Origin: Pelobates cultripes
Taxonomy: Eukaryota > Chordata > Amphibia > Anura > Pelobatidae
NCBI GenBank assembly: GCA_933207985.1
Contig: OW240917.1
Location: 118,867,548 to 118,931,547, forward strand
DNA length: 64,000 nt
Direction: 5' to 3'
The position numbers and the translations under genes were made by a program. This document shows positions 1 through 14,200 of the stretch, in pieces. Below the pieces are notes generated by a model. It was given only the letters and a program-made list of their open reading frames with translations, was not told the origin of the DNA and searched no databases. The stretch's first letter is position 1; each line of letters starts with the position of its first letter.

Positions 1-876
1 AAATGTTGTCATATATAGCAGGTATAAAAATGATATACAACCAACAGCTAATATTATATTATCAAAATAGGAACACACAGGATAAATATATCACTTTATA
101 CCATCAGATTCATTATTTCCATTTATTGTCATCTGTTCGAAGATGACAAGGATATTGTATTTTTTTCTTGAACTAACCTTGCATCTTAATAGTATTTTGA
201 TATGTGGGCTAGCAAAATGAACTTTCTCAAAGTTACTCGCTGGGTTCTTTAGGATCTCACTCCGGGCTCCAGCCAGGCAATCCATCCCCAGCAACTCACC
301 TAGCCAGGTTTTGGAAACTGCTAAGCAGTTGAAAGAGTTGGAACTTGAAACTTATGGACGGCTATGAGTTTGTGTTACACAGAGCGAGCATTCCAGAGAA
401 AACTAGAAAGGAAATTGAATAAGTTCTGTGGGTTAATAGAAATAAGATTGTTTGAATTGTATGACCTACAGTTTTTACAGTAAGAGAGGTGTGAAAGTGA
501 GAGAGGTGTTATGGGAACCAGTGTAGGAGAGATGTCAGCAGTGGCAAACAGTAGCTGGAGTGTGAGTGAGAGAAGATGACAGCAAGATTTGTAGGAGTGG
601 GTATAATTGGAGACAGGAAAATTACATGGGGAATTGTTTCTAAGAAAATAAAGCAGTTCGTGGGGGGCCACTGTAACTGTTGAGAAGAGGGAGGAAGAAA
701 TATGGATAGTGTTGGGGTTGTAATTATTGTTATATGGAGAAACAGTGAGATTTCTGAAAAGGTCAGATAGGAGAAGAACATACAAGGAGAGCATTGTAAA
801 GTTGTATAATTATTGAATATAAACTGTTAGTAAGTAGTTGGACAATGATGCTTGCCATTCTGTTTTCCAGTTTCTA

Positions 877-1182
877 ACTCCAGTTTTTAACTCTTGCTAG
901 CCAGTTGCAACCAGGGCCACTCCAGTTTTTAACTCTTGCTAGCCAGTTTTAACCAGGGTCACTCCAGTTTTTAACTCTTGCTAGCCAGTTGAAACCAGGG
1001 CCACTCCAGTTTTTAACTCTTGCTAGCCAGTTGAAACCAGGGCCACTCCAGTTTTTAACTCTTGCTAGCCAGTTGTAACCAGGGCCACTCCAGTTTTTAA
1101 CTCTTGCTAGCCAGTTGTAACCAGGGCCACTCCAGTTTTTAACTCTTGCTAGCCACTTGTAACCAGGGCCACTCCGGTTGAA
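877..1182. repeat. 42-bp tandem repeat, seven copies
   Basis: Units start at exactly 877, 919, 961, 1003, 1045, 1087 and 1129, with a partial eighth at 1171. Each has the core ctccagtttttaactcttgc followed by tagccagttg and an accaggg(c/t)c end. Units differ at only a few bases. Because 42 is divisible by three, the minus strand stays open and reads as a 14-residue repeat, but no start, splice or family evidence supports a protein. Confidence 0.95.
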
Positions 1183-1743
1183 GAGAGACTGCTGGCATAC
1201 CAGAGATAGTGAAATAGTGATAGTGATGTGAGATAATGGAGGAGAAATATCTTCAAATATAGCCAAATATTATAATAATATTTAAATGTAAATAAGTACT
1301 CCTTTATTTTGATATGTCTCATACAGTTGAAGGGTTTCTCCAACACTTTCTGATACGTAATAGAATTATGCCCCATTGATATTAGTCTATATGCTCTCCC
1401 CTCTCTCCCCTCTCCCCCCCCCTTAGTAAAATTCTCCAAGATTGTTTTACAGTAAAGTTAACCTACTTCATCTGATGATGCTCTGCAGCACTGCTTGGCA
1501 TACCTCCAATATGACATCACAGGAACCAGGGCAAGCTCCAATGACTCTATGAGAATCCTTTGATTGGACCTTTTGCTGGCTCAGGGTGTATGCGCTTCCA
1601 TACTTTTACCACCATGACCATGCCAAAAAGCAGAAGTGGTTATTGTGGTTGGAGTACACTTTTAATTAAACAGTGCTCCAATAACAGGTTCATGAGTTCT
1701 ATTGAAGGTGTTTTATTCTAACATGTTCAGTCTAGACATGTTT

Positions 1744-1918
1744 GTATAATTAAGTAAGAATTGTTGAGAATGCAAAGTGAACTTAAAGCCAATTTAGTTG
1801 AACTAAAAGAATGGGAGTTTTTTCTACTTTGGCTATATTGGTCTTACATTTTAAACTTACTTTGAGTGCACTTTGGATTCTCAACCATTCTCACTGTGGT
1901 AAGTAATTCTGTAAAATG
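1744..1918. mobile_element. TTATTCACTAAA-type MITE, degenerate copy
   Basis: The stretch starts aagtaagaattgttgagaat and ends with a near inverted version (ccattctcactgtggtaagt). The centre has the family word pair (ttggctatattgg / cttac...ttt). It resembles the better copies at 4736-4953 and 37548-37990. No autonomous partner is visible. Confidence 0.55.
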
Positions 1919-2213
1919 TGAAATGCCACCATATAAAGTAATTTCACTTTTTAGCCCAATTGGATTAGCTGTGTTCTACAAGACTACTATGCTTTCAGTT
2001 GGCAATTTTGGCCTACAAATTTAAATTCATTTTCAATCCACTTAGGTTTCTTGACTTTTCACATATTAGTCAATAATTGTGTTGTCCTATAATCCCACTA
2101 CTGGTCCACTTTGAGCAGTAAATGAAAAGCAAATGTCTGAATTACATTTTTGCCATGTTTTGTAATAAAATATGAAAAGACGTTTAAGTGACCTTTATTG
2201 ATTTTTTTTTCAG

Positions 2214-2240
2214 GGTCCTCCTGGTCCAAAGGGTGAAAAG
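2214..2240 (+). CDS. COL25A1: COL25A1 exon a (GPPGPKGEK)
   Basis: A 27-bp exon follows a T-rich tract ending in cag and is followed by gtcagt. It encodes three Gly-X-Y triplets of the first collagenous domain. The human segment I recall differs only in the last triplet (GDK). The PKGEK stretch is a typical stabilising Lys-Gly-Glu motif of collagens. Only 158 bp of intron separate it from the next exon. Confidence 0.93.
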
Positions 2241-5200
2241 GTCAGTATTATCACAATAAACCTAACTGTAATGATGAAGGGAGTGGCACATCCCTGATGG
2301 TGGTTAACTGGAGCATAATAAACTTTGTTCTATTCAATCCGACTTTGTAAGTGAGTTGAAGGGTAGTAAAACTATCATCTCATCTTTCCCCTTTGCAGGG
2401 AGATCAAGGTGATCAGGGCCCTCGGGTAAGCACTTTCAAAAATGTTATGCTGCTAAATACAATAGTTAAAATTTTTTTTTAGCAAAACCTAGAATTAACA
2501 CAGTAACCCCGCTGTGTATTTATGTTTTAATAGTCACATTTTCTCTGCATGCTCCAGTCGCTACCTCAGCAAAATCACTATATTGTACATCTGTCATGCA
2601 GATCGCTAAAGAATGCTTCACAGTAGATGCTCACTACCTAGTATAATGAGACAACAAACACTACTGCCCTAAGGATATACTGTAATAGCAACACTAACCA
2701 CTAACCTGCATGTTTTGCAATTAGGGTAACCAGAGTGCCCCTTAAAAGAGCAATATGTTTTCCATTTAATGAGCAACATATATGAAAAATGCCTAGCTAA
2801 GAAAAATCAAACAGTTTTTTGTGTAGATAGTGTCCTCTGGAGTGTCTTGAATGGTATTTAGCTTGATAAAGTATTTACAATGACCAGACACTAGTCTACT
2901 AAAGGCTGTCCAGATACAAAATGTCAGGGAAGACTCCTCTGTACAAGAGATTCCGGAAGTCCCAACACATTCTACCTGTGTGATCAAATACTCTCAAGCA
3001 GGGGAATATCTGGTTACCCTAAAGTCTGTTAAAATGTCAGACATCATATTCCCACTTTATTGTTTCCAGAATTTAAATATGACCAGATTCTAACATTTTA
3101 GCCTGAGCTACTAGTCTAGAGCTTCCAAACTTCTCTATAGGAATAATTTAGCCATGAGAATGACAAAAAAGATGTTCTGGCACTTTACTGTTCAATACCA
3201 TGTGCTTGGCGCAAAGCAAGTTAAAAAGAAGGTTAAAATGATTGTTTGTTTCATAAAACATATATTGATCATTTAGATTTAGCCTTGTCCTAAACACCTA
3301 AGTTTACTACATGGTGGCTAATCTATGTTTTTATTAATGAAGCTTTCATGATTTAGAGACTGAGTGCCCCAATAAATCAACCTGCCTTCTTTACCATGCT
3401 TGCTGCACGTTTGTGCATCTCTCATTATTAGTAGCTATAGTGATTTAGCTTGTAAAGACGTTTTATCGTGTGTATGTTTTATGGAAACGGGGGGCCGGGG
3501 AGGGGGGGGGGGGTTAAATCAGTCATCAGTGTCCTGAATCAACTTGAATGATTTATTTATTATTAAACTCAAAAATGATCAGTGCACATAGTATCACCCA
3601 GTAAATCTGGGAAGTACTGGACCTTGAAGAATTGGTTTTGGATGGCATTGTATGGGGTTTATGTTTTTAAAGTACTACAGATGTAAAACTAGGGATACAG
3701 ACTGTATTACTTAACATAGTTGTGTTATCCCAGAGTTACAGCAGTAACACTTTGATTGATAACATAGTGGGAATATTAATTCATTTTGTGTGTGTTGTGT
3801 GTACTAACTGTAATATATATATATTGGCATTTAATATGTATATTTAAATGTTGTGTGTGTCTGTGTCACTCTAATTATTTTAATTTATTATTAACACCGT
3901 ACTGTAGTCAATGTAATTTATAATCAATTTATTTGCTCTGATTCAATAAAAGGTAGGATAGAGATTGGCACAGGATGGACTAATGGTTAATTCAACTATT
4001 GTACACTACCACCCCGGGTGTCTTACAAAAGAATTATATTAAATTACATAATCGGTTTCATGTATTTTGTCCCATCTGAAAGTTCATAGAGCACTACTCT
4101 TTGCTACTATGTAGCAGCGTAAAAAATATAACATGTTGATAGCCATATGAGATCAAATATAACTTAGGTTTGGTTATTTTCCCTCCACCAGTCTTCCACT
4201 GGTTTCCTAATGATTGCAAAGTATCTGTTTCACTGACAAACCTCCAGTCTGTGAATTTGTACAATGTTGATGGCTAGAAGTGCTTTGAGTCATAGTGAAA
4301 CACAGTGGTAAGGCTACAGATTGCTTAATTGTATTTCCAAAGATGATCTCCTTAATTAAAAAGACTGAAATAGAAAATCACATGCATAATGTGCACAGTA
4401 TGGCATAAATAATATATGTGATGCCATGCAGTGGCAACTGATGGTAATCCCCTCATTAGACAAAATCTCCTAGCAGTAATACTAAAATCCCAATAGCACA
4501 GTGTGGGCATTGTAATATATGTTTATACATTATAATATGTATGGGGATGTGTCTTTCTCTAACCTCTTTCTGAAGTCATTTTTTTATATAGTTTGTCCAG
4601 TGCAATAGTATTTCCTTCACCAATTAAAAAAAATAAAAACACACAACAGAATCCCAATTGTCACTTGTTAATTTAGAAATTGGCTTTCTGTTGTTTAAAT
4701 ATATTTATACTGTTATTTAAAGGTTTTTTTGTTTTTTTTTACTAAAGTGAGAATTGATAAGAATTCAATATGAGCTCAAAGTGATTTTTAAATTAACGGA
4801 CAAAATTAGCTGAACATAAAAAATTGTAAAAAAATAGAAAAGAAAAACTGCTATGCTTTTATTTTGGCTACTTTGGCCTTAAATTTGAAATTTACTTTTA
4901 ATTCACTTTGAATCGCTAATAATTCTCACTTTAGTAAAAAACCCTGTTAGTTTTCAAATGCCTTTCAAAATTCCATGCACATATTCACTTATACTGTGGA
5001 CTGCAAGAGGTGAGAGTTTTTTTTTTTTTATTATGTTTTTTTAAAGAATGTAAGAATAAGTTAAATATATCATCCCGCTGCATACCTTACTCATTTCAAA
5101 CTCCAGAAAATGCATACTATCGCAGGTTATTGTAATGGTTATGGCAAAAACTGGAGGAATTCCCTACCCCCAGATCCAATCCTCTTAACTTGTGTTGTTA

Positions 5201-8200
5201 TAATGCGGAAATCTCAGACCAGTGTTATTAGATAGTATGAGAGCAGTGGCATGTATGATAATGAAACGCCGTATGATGTGTGTGCACTATGCTGCCCAAA
5301 GCAGTTACCCGGTGTAACTTGGATACCAAGGAACAAAATCGGGATGACAGGACAGGACCTTGAATTTGGGACTGTTGCAGCAAAAGTGGGACAGTTGGGA
5401 GGCATGCAGGAAACATAACCACAACAATAAACTGGAAGATTATGGTGCTTGAAGTTATTACTTTTTATTTCTGTTTTTTTAACATGTTACCATATATTTA
5501 TTTTTTTAATCTATACATTATTAACTGATAACAATAGATAGCATGTAGGCACCAAACATCGTTTAAGGCAGAAATATATGACAGACAAGTATAAACCAAA
5601 AGACACTGCTATAGCAATACAAATATTAAATAGATAATATGACACACCCATATATCCCTATATATCCCTCCAATTTAAACAAAAATATATACAAAAAAGT
5701 GAAATGGAAAAAAAGGTGAAGCTTGCAGTGGAAATAAAGTAAACCTAATGCCTCTATGGTTCCTTCTATGGAACCATATTTTAAAGGACCACTATAGTGC
5801 CAGGAAAACATACTCGTTTTCCTGGCACTATAGTGCCCTGAGGGTGCCCCCACCCTCAGGGTCCCCTTCCCGCCCGGCTCTGGAGAGAGGAAAAGGGGTA
5901 AAACTTACCTTTTTCCAGCGCTGGGCGGGGAGCTCTCTGCCTCCGATCCTCCTCCGATCCTTCCCGCCGGCTGAATGCGCACGCGCGGCAAGAGCTGCGC
6001 GCGCATTCAGCCGGTCTCATAGGAAAGCATTTACAATGCTTTCCTATGGACGCTGGCGTGCTCTCACTGTGAAAATCACAGTGAGAAGCACGCAAGCGCC
6101 TCTAGTGGCTGTCAATGAGACAGCCACTAGAGGATTAGGGGGAAGGCTTAACCCATTCATAATTATAGCAGTTTCTCTGAAACTGCTATAATTATGAAAA
6201 AATGGGTTAACCCTAGAAGGACCTGGCACCCAGACCACTTCATTAAGCTGAAGTGGTCTGGGTGCCTAGAGTGGTCCTTTAATGTGTTAACCAGTCCTCA
6301 AATACATAGAAAAATAAACAAATGCAAAACCAGATAGCATAGCCAGCATTTTTAATGAGTAAAAGGTGGTGTTATAGCAGTTACTCACTCACAATATGAA
6401 GAGCCAAAATGTATAGCTCAAGTTGAAGAGGCATTCAGTGTCTTTAAAGGAACACTATAGTGTTATGAATACAAAACTGTATTCCTAACACTGTAGTGTC
6501 CCTCTGCCCCTGCACCTCTATCATGAAAGGGATAAAAACGCTTTATTTCACTTATTTGGTCCCTCGGCACTGGATTGGTCTGCTCCCTCCACAATGTCCT
6601 GGTAATGGGGAAACTAAACGAGCATGTGCAGCGAATGTTGCCACTGCATTAGGACTTCCCCATAGGAAAGCATTGAATGAATGCTTTCTTATGTTAATTT
6701 TCAAGATGCAAAGGGTGAGGACATCCAGCACTGTTTCCCAGAGTTAAACTCCATGGAAGCGTCTCTGGTGGCTGGCTATCTGGAAGACAGCCATTAGAGA
6801 TAGAGTTAACCCTGCACTGTAATTATTGCAGTTTCTCGGAAACTGGAATGTTTTACATTGCAGGGTTAATGGGACAGGGACACTGCACCCATACACATTC
6901 AATGAGATGATGTGGCCTCCTGACAATAGTATCCTCTACATTATGATCTTGATAATAATTCCTCAGGAGAAATATGCAAAACACTCATAGTGCAGGTTAT
7001 CCTTGACTCAATATATGTAATAGGAAATCACAAATGTACTCACGTGAAATAGAGCCACTAATTAGATTTACTTCATATTGATTTGCACTCTCCACCTTTT
7101 ATTCATATTCACTTTAAAGGTGAACAAATCACCTACATAAACATTGATACCTATAACAGATGTGTCTTGTATGGCAGCATATTAATTCAGCTGTGCAATG
7201 CAGATTTCTAGTAAAAGGTTAGATATGATCGCGGTAGTTATAACTAGAAAATCTGAGCTTACTCTTATCTGAGTTCAGCTGAAATGCTTGTAGACCGAGA
7301 TTATCAAGGGAAGGTCTTGTTGCTGCAGACATGTTAATATATGAACTGCTCAGCAAAAATGAATGGGATATTAATAATTATTGTGTCTTAAAATCATCAG
7401 GAAACAGCTGGTATTTAATTAGATCTGGTGTCTCGTTGCTGCAATAATAAACCACTGAGGAGCCACTTCATGGTTTTCTGAACATATTTCTCCTCGTGGT
7501 ACCTTCAAGACAATCTCCTTAACAGCTGGAATTGCACAGAAAACAGATAGTATCTTAAGAATGTTCTGCCAGACTGAATACTTTTTTTTCACCAACAAAA
7601 AAGCACCCATAAGTTTATTGTATTAGTCCAGTATTTATGAGCTGAACATTTCAGCAGTTATATTCGATCTGCTAAAATAGTTAAAACATCCTGTGCCAGT
7701 TTCATTTTCTCAATCTCGGTCCTTCCTGTTATTTTTATATGTGGATAATAGGTGCTGGTGTGGTCTGCCGTGAAAATATCCTATCAGGAGATATGCTCTT
7801 TTTAAGTGTTATATAAATAAAAGGTAGACAGACTGACAACTGAAGCTACATTGCCCATAGAGAAGTGTAATGTCTGTTATAGCCACTCTTGCTTAAACAG
7901 GGTTTCATTGTGAATACACAGCATAAAATGTTACATCTACATTTTCTAGAGTAACTCCAGGCAAATAATGTATCCTAAAATAGATGGAACTTAATGCAAT
8001 GCATATACACTATATGGCTAAAAGTATGTTGACACTCTTACTAATCTGTTGAGAACAGGTGTTTCTGCCTCATTCTTTGCTAGCAGGTATATACAATCCA
8101 GCACATAGCCATGAAATCTCCAAAGACAAGCATGGACAGTACAATGGGTCATACCGAGGAGCTCAGTGACATGTACAGTGCCTAATATGGCACTGTCATA

Positions 8201-11200
8201 GGTTATCACTTTTGCAACAAATCAGTTAATTAAATTGGTTTGGACTATGCCCCTTTGTTCCTGTAATACTACAGGATACAAAGACATTTTAGACAATTGG
8301 GTACTTCTAAAATTGTATCAAGAGTTTGGAGAAGGTCCTTTTCTGTTCCATCATTGCTGTGCACAAAGTGAGGTCCATGAAGATGTGATTTGATAAGGTT
8401 AGTGGGGAGTAATTCAAGTGACCTCCACAGAGCCCTGACCTCAGCCCCACTGAATGCTTTTGGGAAGGATTGTAATGCTGCTTAATACGAAGCAGAACTT
8501 CTCTGCCTGCCGAATAGCCAAAAATTCCTGCCAGACCTCTGACTGCCGAATAGCCAAAAATTCTCAGAGACACAGTTTACAATCTTTTGGCTATAGCCAT
8601 AAAGAAGAGGCGCAACCTCATATGAATACGATCCCATGAAATGGAATATCCAACACGCTAATACAGGTGTGATAGCACAGTGTCCTCTTCCTTTTGGTCA
8701 TGTAGTATATATTATTTCTAGACTTGTGCATGGCAAAAAAAAATGCTAGGTACCAAAAATTTTTAGACCAAACCACTTTGTTGAAAGTCAAAACTAAATA
8801 AATATGACAGTAAGGCTTGGCCAAATTTTGTGAACGAAGAGATTTAGGCTAAAATAATTAAATGAACCAAAAGATATATATATTGTTTGTATATATTTAT
8901 ATATATTTTGTTTGTAAAATGCAATGTTTTGTGGACACAGGACATACTTAAAAACTAGATAAATCTCAATGTATCCATCCTGGTAAAATATTTTATAAAT
9001 AAATATATTTTACAGTACACTCATGCGTTTTCCCACCATTTGGTTCACTGATCAAGTTAAAAAAGTAACCAATAGAGAGAGAAAAAGGAGGAAAGAGGAA
9101 GACCAGTAAATAAGAAAGCTATTTATTTATATATTATGTAATTATTAAATGATATGTATATATATATATATATTTATATATTCACTGCTCCTCCTTTTTT
9201 TCCACCTATTGGTTACTTCTCATTCGATATGTGAATAAAATCAGCAGTTAGTGACTGTCCCCTAGCCATCAATTATTTTTGTTTCCCATCAGTCATCTCT
9301 TTTTTTGGCACCACGGTGGAATTTAGAATCACAAATCAAAACAATGAAAAGAAGCATTTGGTTTGACTTGAAATGCAGCTACATTTTTAAGAATTTGAAC
9401 GATTATCTAATAAGCCCAAACACATACCAATTGCAGTTCGGAACAAAGCGAATCTTCAAGTCTAATTATTTCCCAGTTTCCTAATTAATCTATGTAGGTG
9501 CCAATCTGAAGTTCTTAATATGGGCCAGCAGGCAGTATTTGCACTCAACTTGTGAGTGTATCTTATTGTTATTAATTGTTATTTATAAAGCACTAATATA
9601 AGAGGCAGCACTGAGTGCTTGAGACACACGTAAATTTAAGAAAAGTGCTAGATTAGAGAACAACAGGTGGTAATGGCACTGATCAAATGAGATTTAATGT
9701 TTTATGACCTTTGAAAGGCAATTTATTGCAGTTTGTGAATTTGCAATCCCTACCAAAAATATACATACATTTACTTGATTTTATGATTAATTTTTTTTTA
9801 CAAAAACAAGCCCCACATACCCACCCCTCTACTTCCACACTGGTGTTTTTAATTTCTCCTCCAGGACTCCTATCTGCTCAGTGAACTATAAATTATGACA
9901 ATCACTTGACAATCGCTTGTTGCTCAATTTGTATACCACTGAACATCAGTCAGGAGAAGAGGAAATAGAAAGGCCATTTGAACATATACCTGGGCAAATG
10001 TCCTAGTCGTCGCAATGCCTTTTAAACTATAGATGTCTGGTTTCAGCCTGCCAACTGTATATACTACATGTGGTGGTTGTACCTACAAGCTTTCATAACG
10101 TTTAGATTATGATAGCTTTTGAAGAATATACTTCTCCCAGGATAAAAGTGTATTACTTACAATTACTCTGTTGTGCATCTACTGCAGATTCTAAAATTAT
10201 TTTTATTCTGTGATATTTTTACTGTATCTGTATATAAAATTAAGCAGTAGGGATATAGTAGCTGATGATTAGGTCATGCTAATATGTATTATAAGAGAAT
10301 ATATGAAGGGTTTCCTGTTACATAGTAATAACTACAAGAACAAAGTACTCAGAGATAGCATTATTTCCCCTAAAACACACAGATTTTTTTTATATATATA
10401 TATTATGATATATTAGGTTACTGTTTGTGTAATTGTTAAGGTAGTGTGGCGGTTAATGGTTAGTTATAAATTACTGTAGGCTTCCCCATTACAGTAGGAG
10501 ATATCCAACAACAAGTAGCCCACATGAAGGGTTTTCAGCACCAAGTCATGACATGGTCCACATCTACTAAGAGCGCCTAGCAATGCATATGAGCCAACTA
10601 CAAGCAACAAGCATCTGCACTGATTATCTAACACAAGAAAGAACAACACTGGTCATGAAGGATGCTCAAAAGGTATCTACACCACCTAACTACCGACGAA
10701 TCACCTGCCTCCCTACAACATGAAAGGTCCTGTCAGGCATCATAGCCTTTAAGTCCAACGGGCATATGAGTCAGTACATGAGCAAAGCAAAGTTGCGAAC
10801 ACAAGTATATACAAGGAACATGAAAATAATTTTTTATATAGATAATAATATAGTACAGCTGACATTCCTATAAAAGATTGAACCACTAGTTCAGTATAAC
10901 TAGAACACAACAATTTTAATACATGAACAATTGAAGAGCATTGGAAACAACAACAGAGGCACAAAACATCAACTGCTGGTAAGCTAAATAGTCGCACAAG
11001 ATTCCAAGAACAGACAGACCAATCTGTGCACTGCTTAGATTGACTACAAGAAAGCTCATGACACAATGCCGCAAGACAAGACACAAAGAAACTCCAACAA
11101 AAACTCGTTTGGCAAGTGGAGAACAACTTTCCAGAAATTCCATGACAATTCCAAAAGTAAATATCAAATGAGGCATGTGTAAAAAGGGAGTCTATTAAAA

Positions 11201-14200
11201 CATTGAAATAGGATATATAGCAGAAAATACCACTCTAGAAGTCCAGAGCGCAAAAAACAGTAAATACAAAGAAAAAGGAAAATACAAAATACATATATAG
11301 AACTAAAAATAGAGATTAAAATTTAACAACTCAAGACAGATTGCAGTAGGCAACTTGGTAAACAAAAAAAATACTAAGTATGTAAAATGTTGCAGAATGT
11401 TACCAACTCTGTTGTAAAGGAAGTAGTATATATTTATTTATAAAATATTTTACCAGGAAAGATACATTGAGGTTTCTCTTGTTTTCAAGTATGTTTCAGG
11501 TCAGAGGTTCGTGGAACCCTTTGACATAGTGTATCAACATCGTGGAACACCTCTCCCCCGCCTCCCCACCAAAAAAAATGTGTTGTTGTGCCGTTGCATA
11601 AACCTTTTTTTTGTATGTGCTGGAATAATAACCTAGCCAAGAAAAGAGCTGAACACCAAGGTTATCAAAACCCAGAAACTACTCATAATGGAAATTCAGC
11701 TCCCAGAGATTGTACACCAGCTGGAAGGAAGGAGGTTGGGGCCTAATGAGTGTCAAGGCCACAGCCATGGAAGATACATGAGGCATCCACAAATACATCA
11801 AGAAGATGGCTCCCAAAGATAAAAATGTTAAAGGAATGCCTGAGACAACAAAACTTAAAGGATGTTGGTAAGGAGGAGGTTCCATGGGAAGACCAAGCTC
11901 TCTGTGGGATGTACCATCAGCAGATAGAGGATGTGACTCCCAAATCCTACCAGTGGTTGGCAAAATCAGGACTAAAAGACAGCACTGATGCACATATTAT
12001 AGCAGCACAAGAACAGGAACTCAGTACCAGATCAATAGAAGCAGAGGTCTATCACGCCAGACAGGTCCCAAGGTGCAGACTGTGCAAAGAGGCCTATGAG
12101 ACAATCCAGTACACAGGAGCTGGGTGCAAGAAGACAACAGGGAAAGCATACAATGAGAGACACAACCAAGATTTTGTAGAAAAAAAGCTACACCCATATA
12201 AGTTGAAGTTGCCTAAATCCAGATGGAAGGAACTAGAAAGGGTTGTTGAGAATGACAGTGTTAAGATCCCATGGGACTTCCAGACCCTGACAGAAAACCA
12301 AGTACTGGTAAACCAACTTGACATTGTGGTAGCAGACAAGGAATGGAAGACTGCAGTGGTGATGTATGTGGCAATACCCAGTGACCATAACATCTAGAAA
12401 AAGGTATATGAGAAAGTTGATAAATACCAAAGGCTGAAAGCGGAGCTGGAAAGAATGTGGAAAGTGAAAGTATTAGTCCCAGTTGTGATAGGTGCACTTG
12501 GGACTATAGCCCCAAGGTGAAGAATGGCTTCAGCAGATTCCGAGTAAGACATCTGAAATTCTAAGAACAGCTAAGATACTGAGCAGAACCTTCACTCGTA
12601 GGCCTCAGGTAGAGGATCTGAGAATGAGGAATACACAGAAATATATATCACCTAGAGGGATGAGAAAGTAAATGGCATACGTAAATATACATATATGTGT
12701 CTGTGTGTGTGTGTGTGTGTGTGTTAGTTCCACAACTGTCGGCATTACATGGCATCTACACCTTCTTTCTCCATCCTATTTAGGATATATACACATATCC
12801 ATATTCTACCTGGTAGTGGACCAGTGAATGTCACCTATCTATTCCTCCACTTCCTAACCAGTTAGATGTTGATTAATAATATGATGGATCTATGGCTCCC
12901 CAGGATCCCTAGTCCAGTGATAGGTGCTTTATTGGATGTCTCGTCCCCTGAAGAGAATACCAGTAGGTCAGAGCATTAAAAAAAATTACCTCCTATAGAC
13001 TACAAGTCCTAGGAATACCTTTTGTCCTGAAGCAAAGGGAACCAACCTAAAATACAAAACCCCCTTTCAAAAAAAGTTTAAAAAGCAACAATATTTAAGT
13101 ATTTGCATCAGTAGCCCAATACTTTATATTTTTCCCAACATATTGTTAATTCAGCAACTCACACCAGGGAGAAATAATATACTGTAAATGGTGAGTTATG
13201 CACAAAAGTCAAACTGTGAGCAATGTAAATTGCATGAAGTTATTCTCCAACTTATGAATAAGCGTGTCTTATTTAATGAGTTACAGCAGTAAATCAACTC
13301 CATATCTTGTGGCATAAACATCATAGGAAATTAACATTTCTCAGAGTTCAGTTTTTTTTGTCAATAAGCAACACATACTTACTTATGCATAATGTCAAAC
13401 TCGGGATCAAAGTTCACATTCCATCATTAATAGTGACTAGCATGTAATTCATTTAGTACCTACTGTAGCTAATTGAATTTTCTACTTCACTTTACAGTTG
13501 TAAAAATATAAACAAAGCTGCTTGAATTAGTAAATTGATGTTATACTGACCTCAGACATTTCTATTTATTAATCATCTGTGCAGTGCAGATAACCCTTAA
13601 CCCTGTATGAGTAAAGGCGTGCCTTCGTGACTATTTGGTTAAAATGAAAACAATGTATCACACAAAGGTAGTTTGTCTTTCCGGCTGGAACTCTGTGTCT
13701 AAGGGGCACAACTGCGGTCAGGGTTGCCACTTGGCTGGTATTTCGCCAACCCTGCTGGTATTTAAGGATGTCTGACCGCTGCCGGTATTATAAAAATACA
13801 AGCAATGGAAAGGCTGGTATTCTTCTCTGAGGGAGAGAGAAATGAAGCCATAATATCCACTTCTATTATATATGGCACACACATTGTTATATATGTACAA
13901 TAACACACACACCCCAAAAACACAGTATACATACAATGCCATACACTGCCACGCTCACAGTATAGACACACTGAGACAAATTATATACACAATGATACAC
14001 TGCTATGCACTTTCACACACACTGAGACACAGTATACACACACTACTGTACACATACTTAGACAAATGACACACACAATAACACCTTGCTATGCACTCAC
14101 ACACACTCAGTCACAGAATACACAAATACATTCAAACAGCAAACAGCCTAATGACAGAGACTGCTATACACACTATGCACATGACAAAATACCACAGACA

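Larger units (their letters stand above)
1..2213. other. Intron upstream of first visible exon
   Basis: No coding exon is seen. It holds a purine-rich stretch (375-800) with repeated gagagagg/gtgtg words, the 42-bp tandem array (877-1170), a pyrimidine run near 1398-1425 and a degenerate copy of the TTATTCACTAAA-type MITE (about 1744-1918). Bases 1-370 and 1430-1740 show nothing recognisable. Confidence 0.6.

Noticed and set aside
375..794. 139-codon open frame on the minus strand
   Set aside because: Purine/pyrimidine-biased DNA with no start context, splice sites or family similarity; a second frame is open over the same bases.
949..1266. 105-codon minus frame with 14-residue repeats
   Set aside because: It is the translation of the 42-bp tandem array.
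11750..12397. 215-codon frame as a functional host gene
   Set aside because: Recognisable as the C-terminus of an RLE-type LINE with damaged key residues and an in-frame stop before the usual end.
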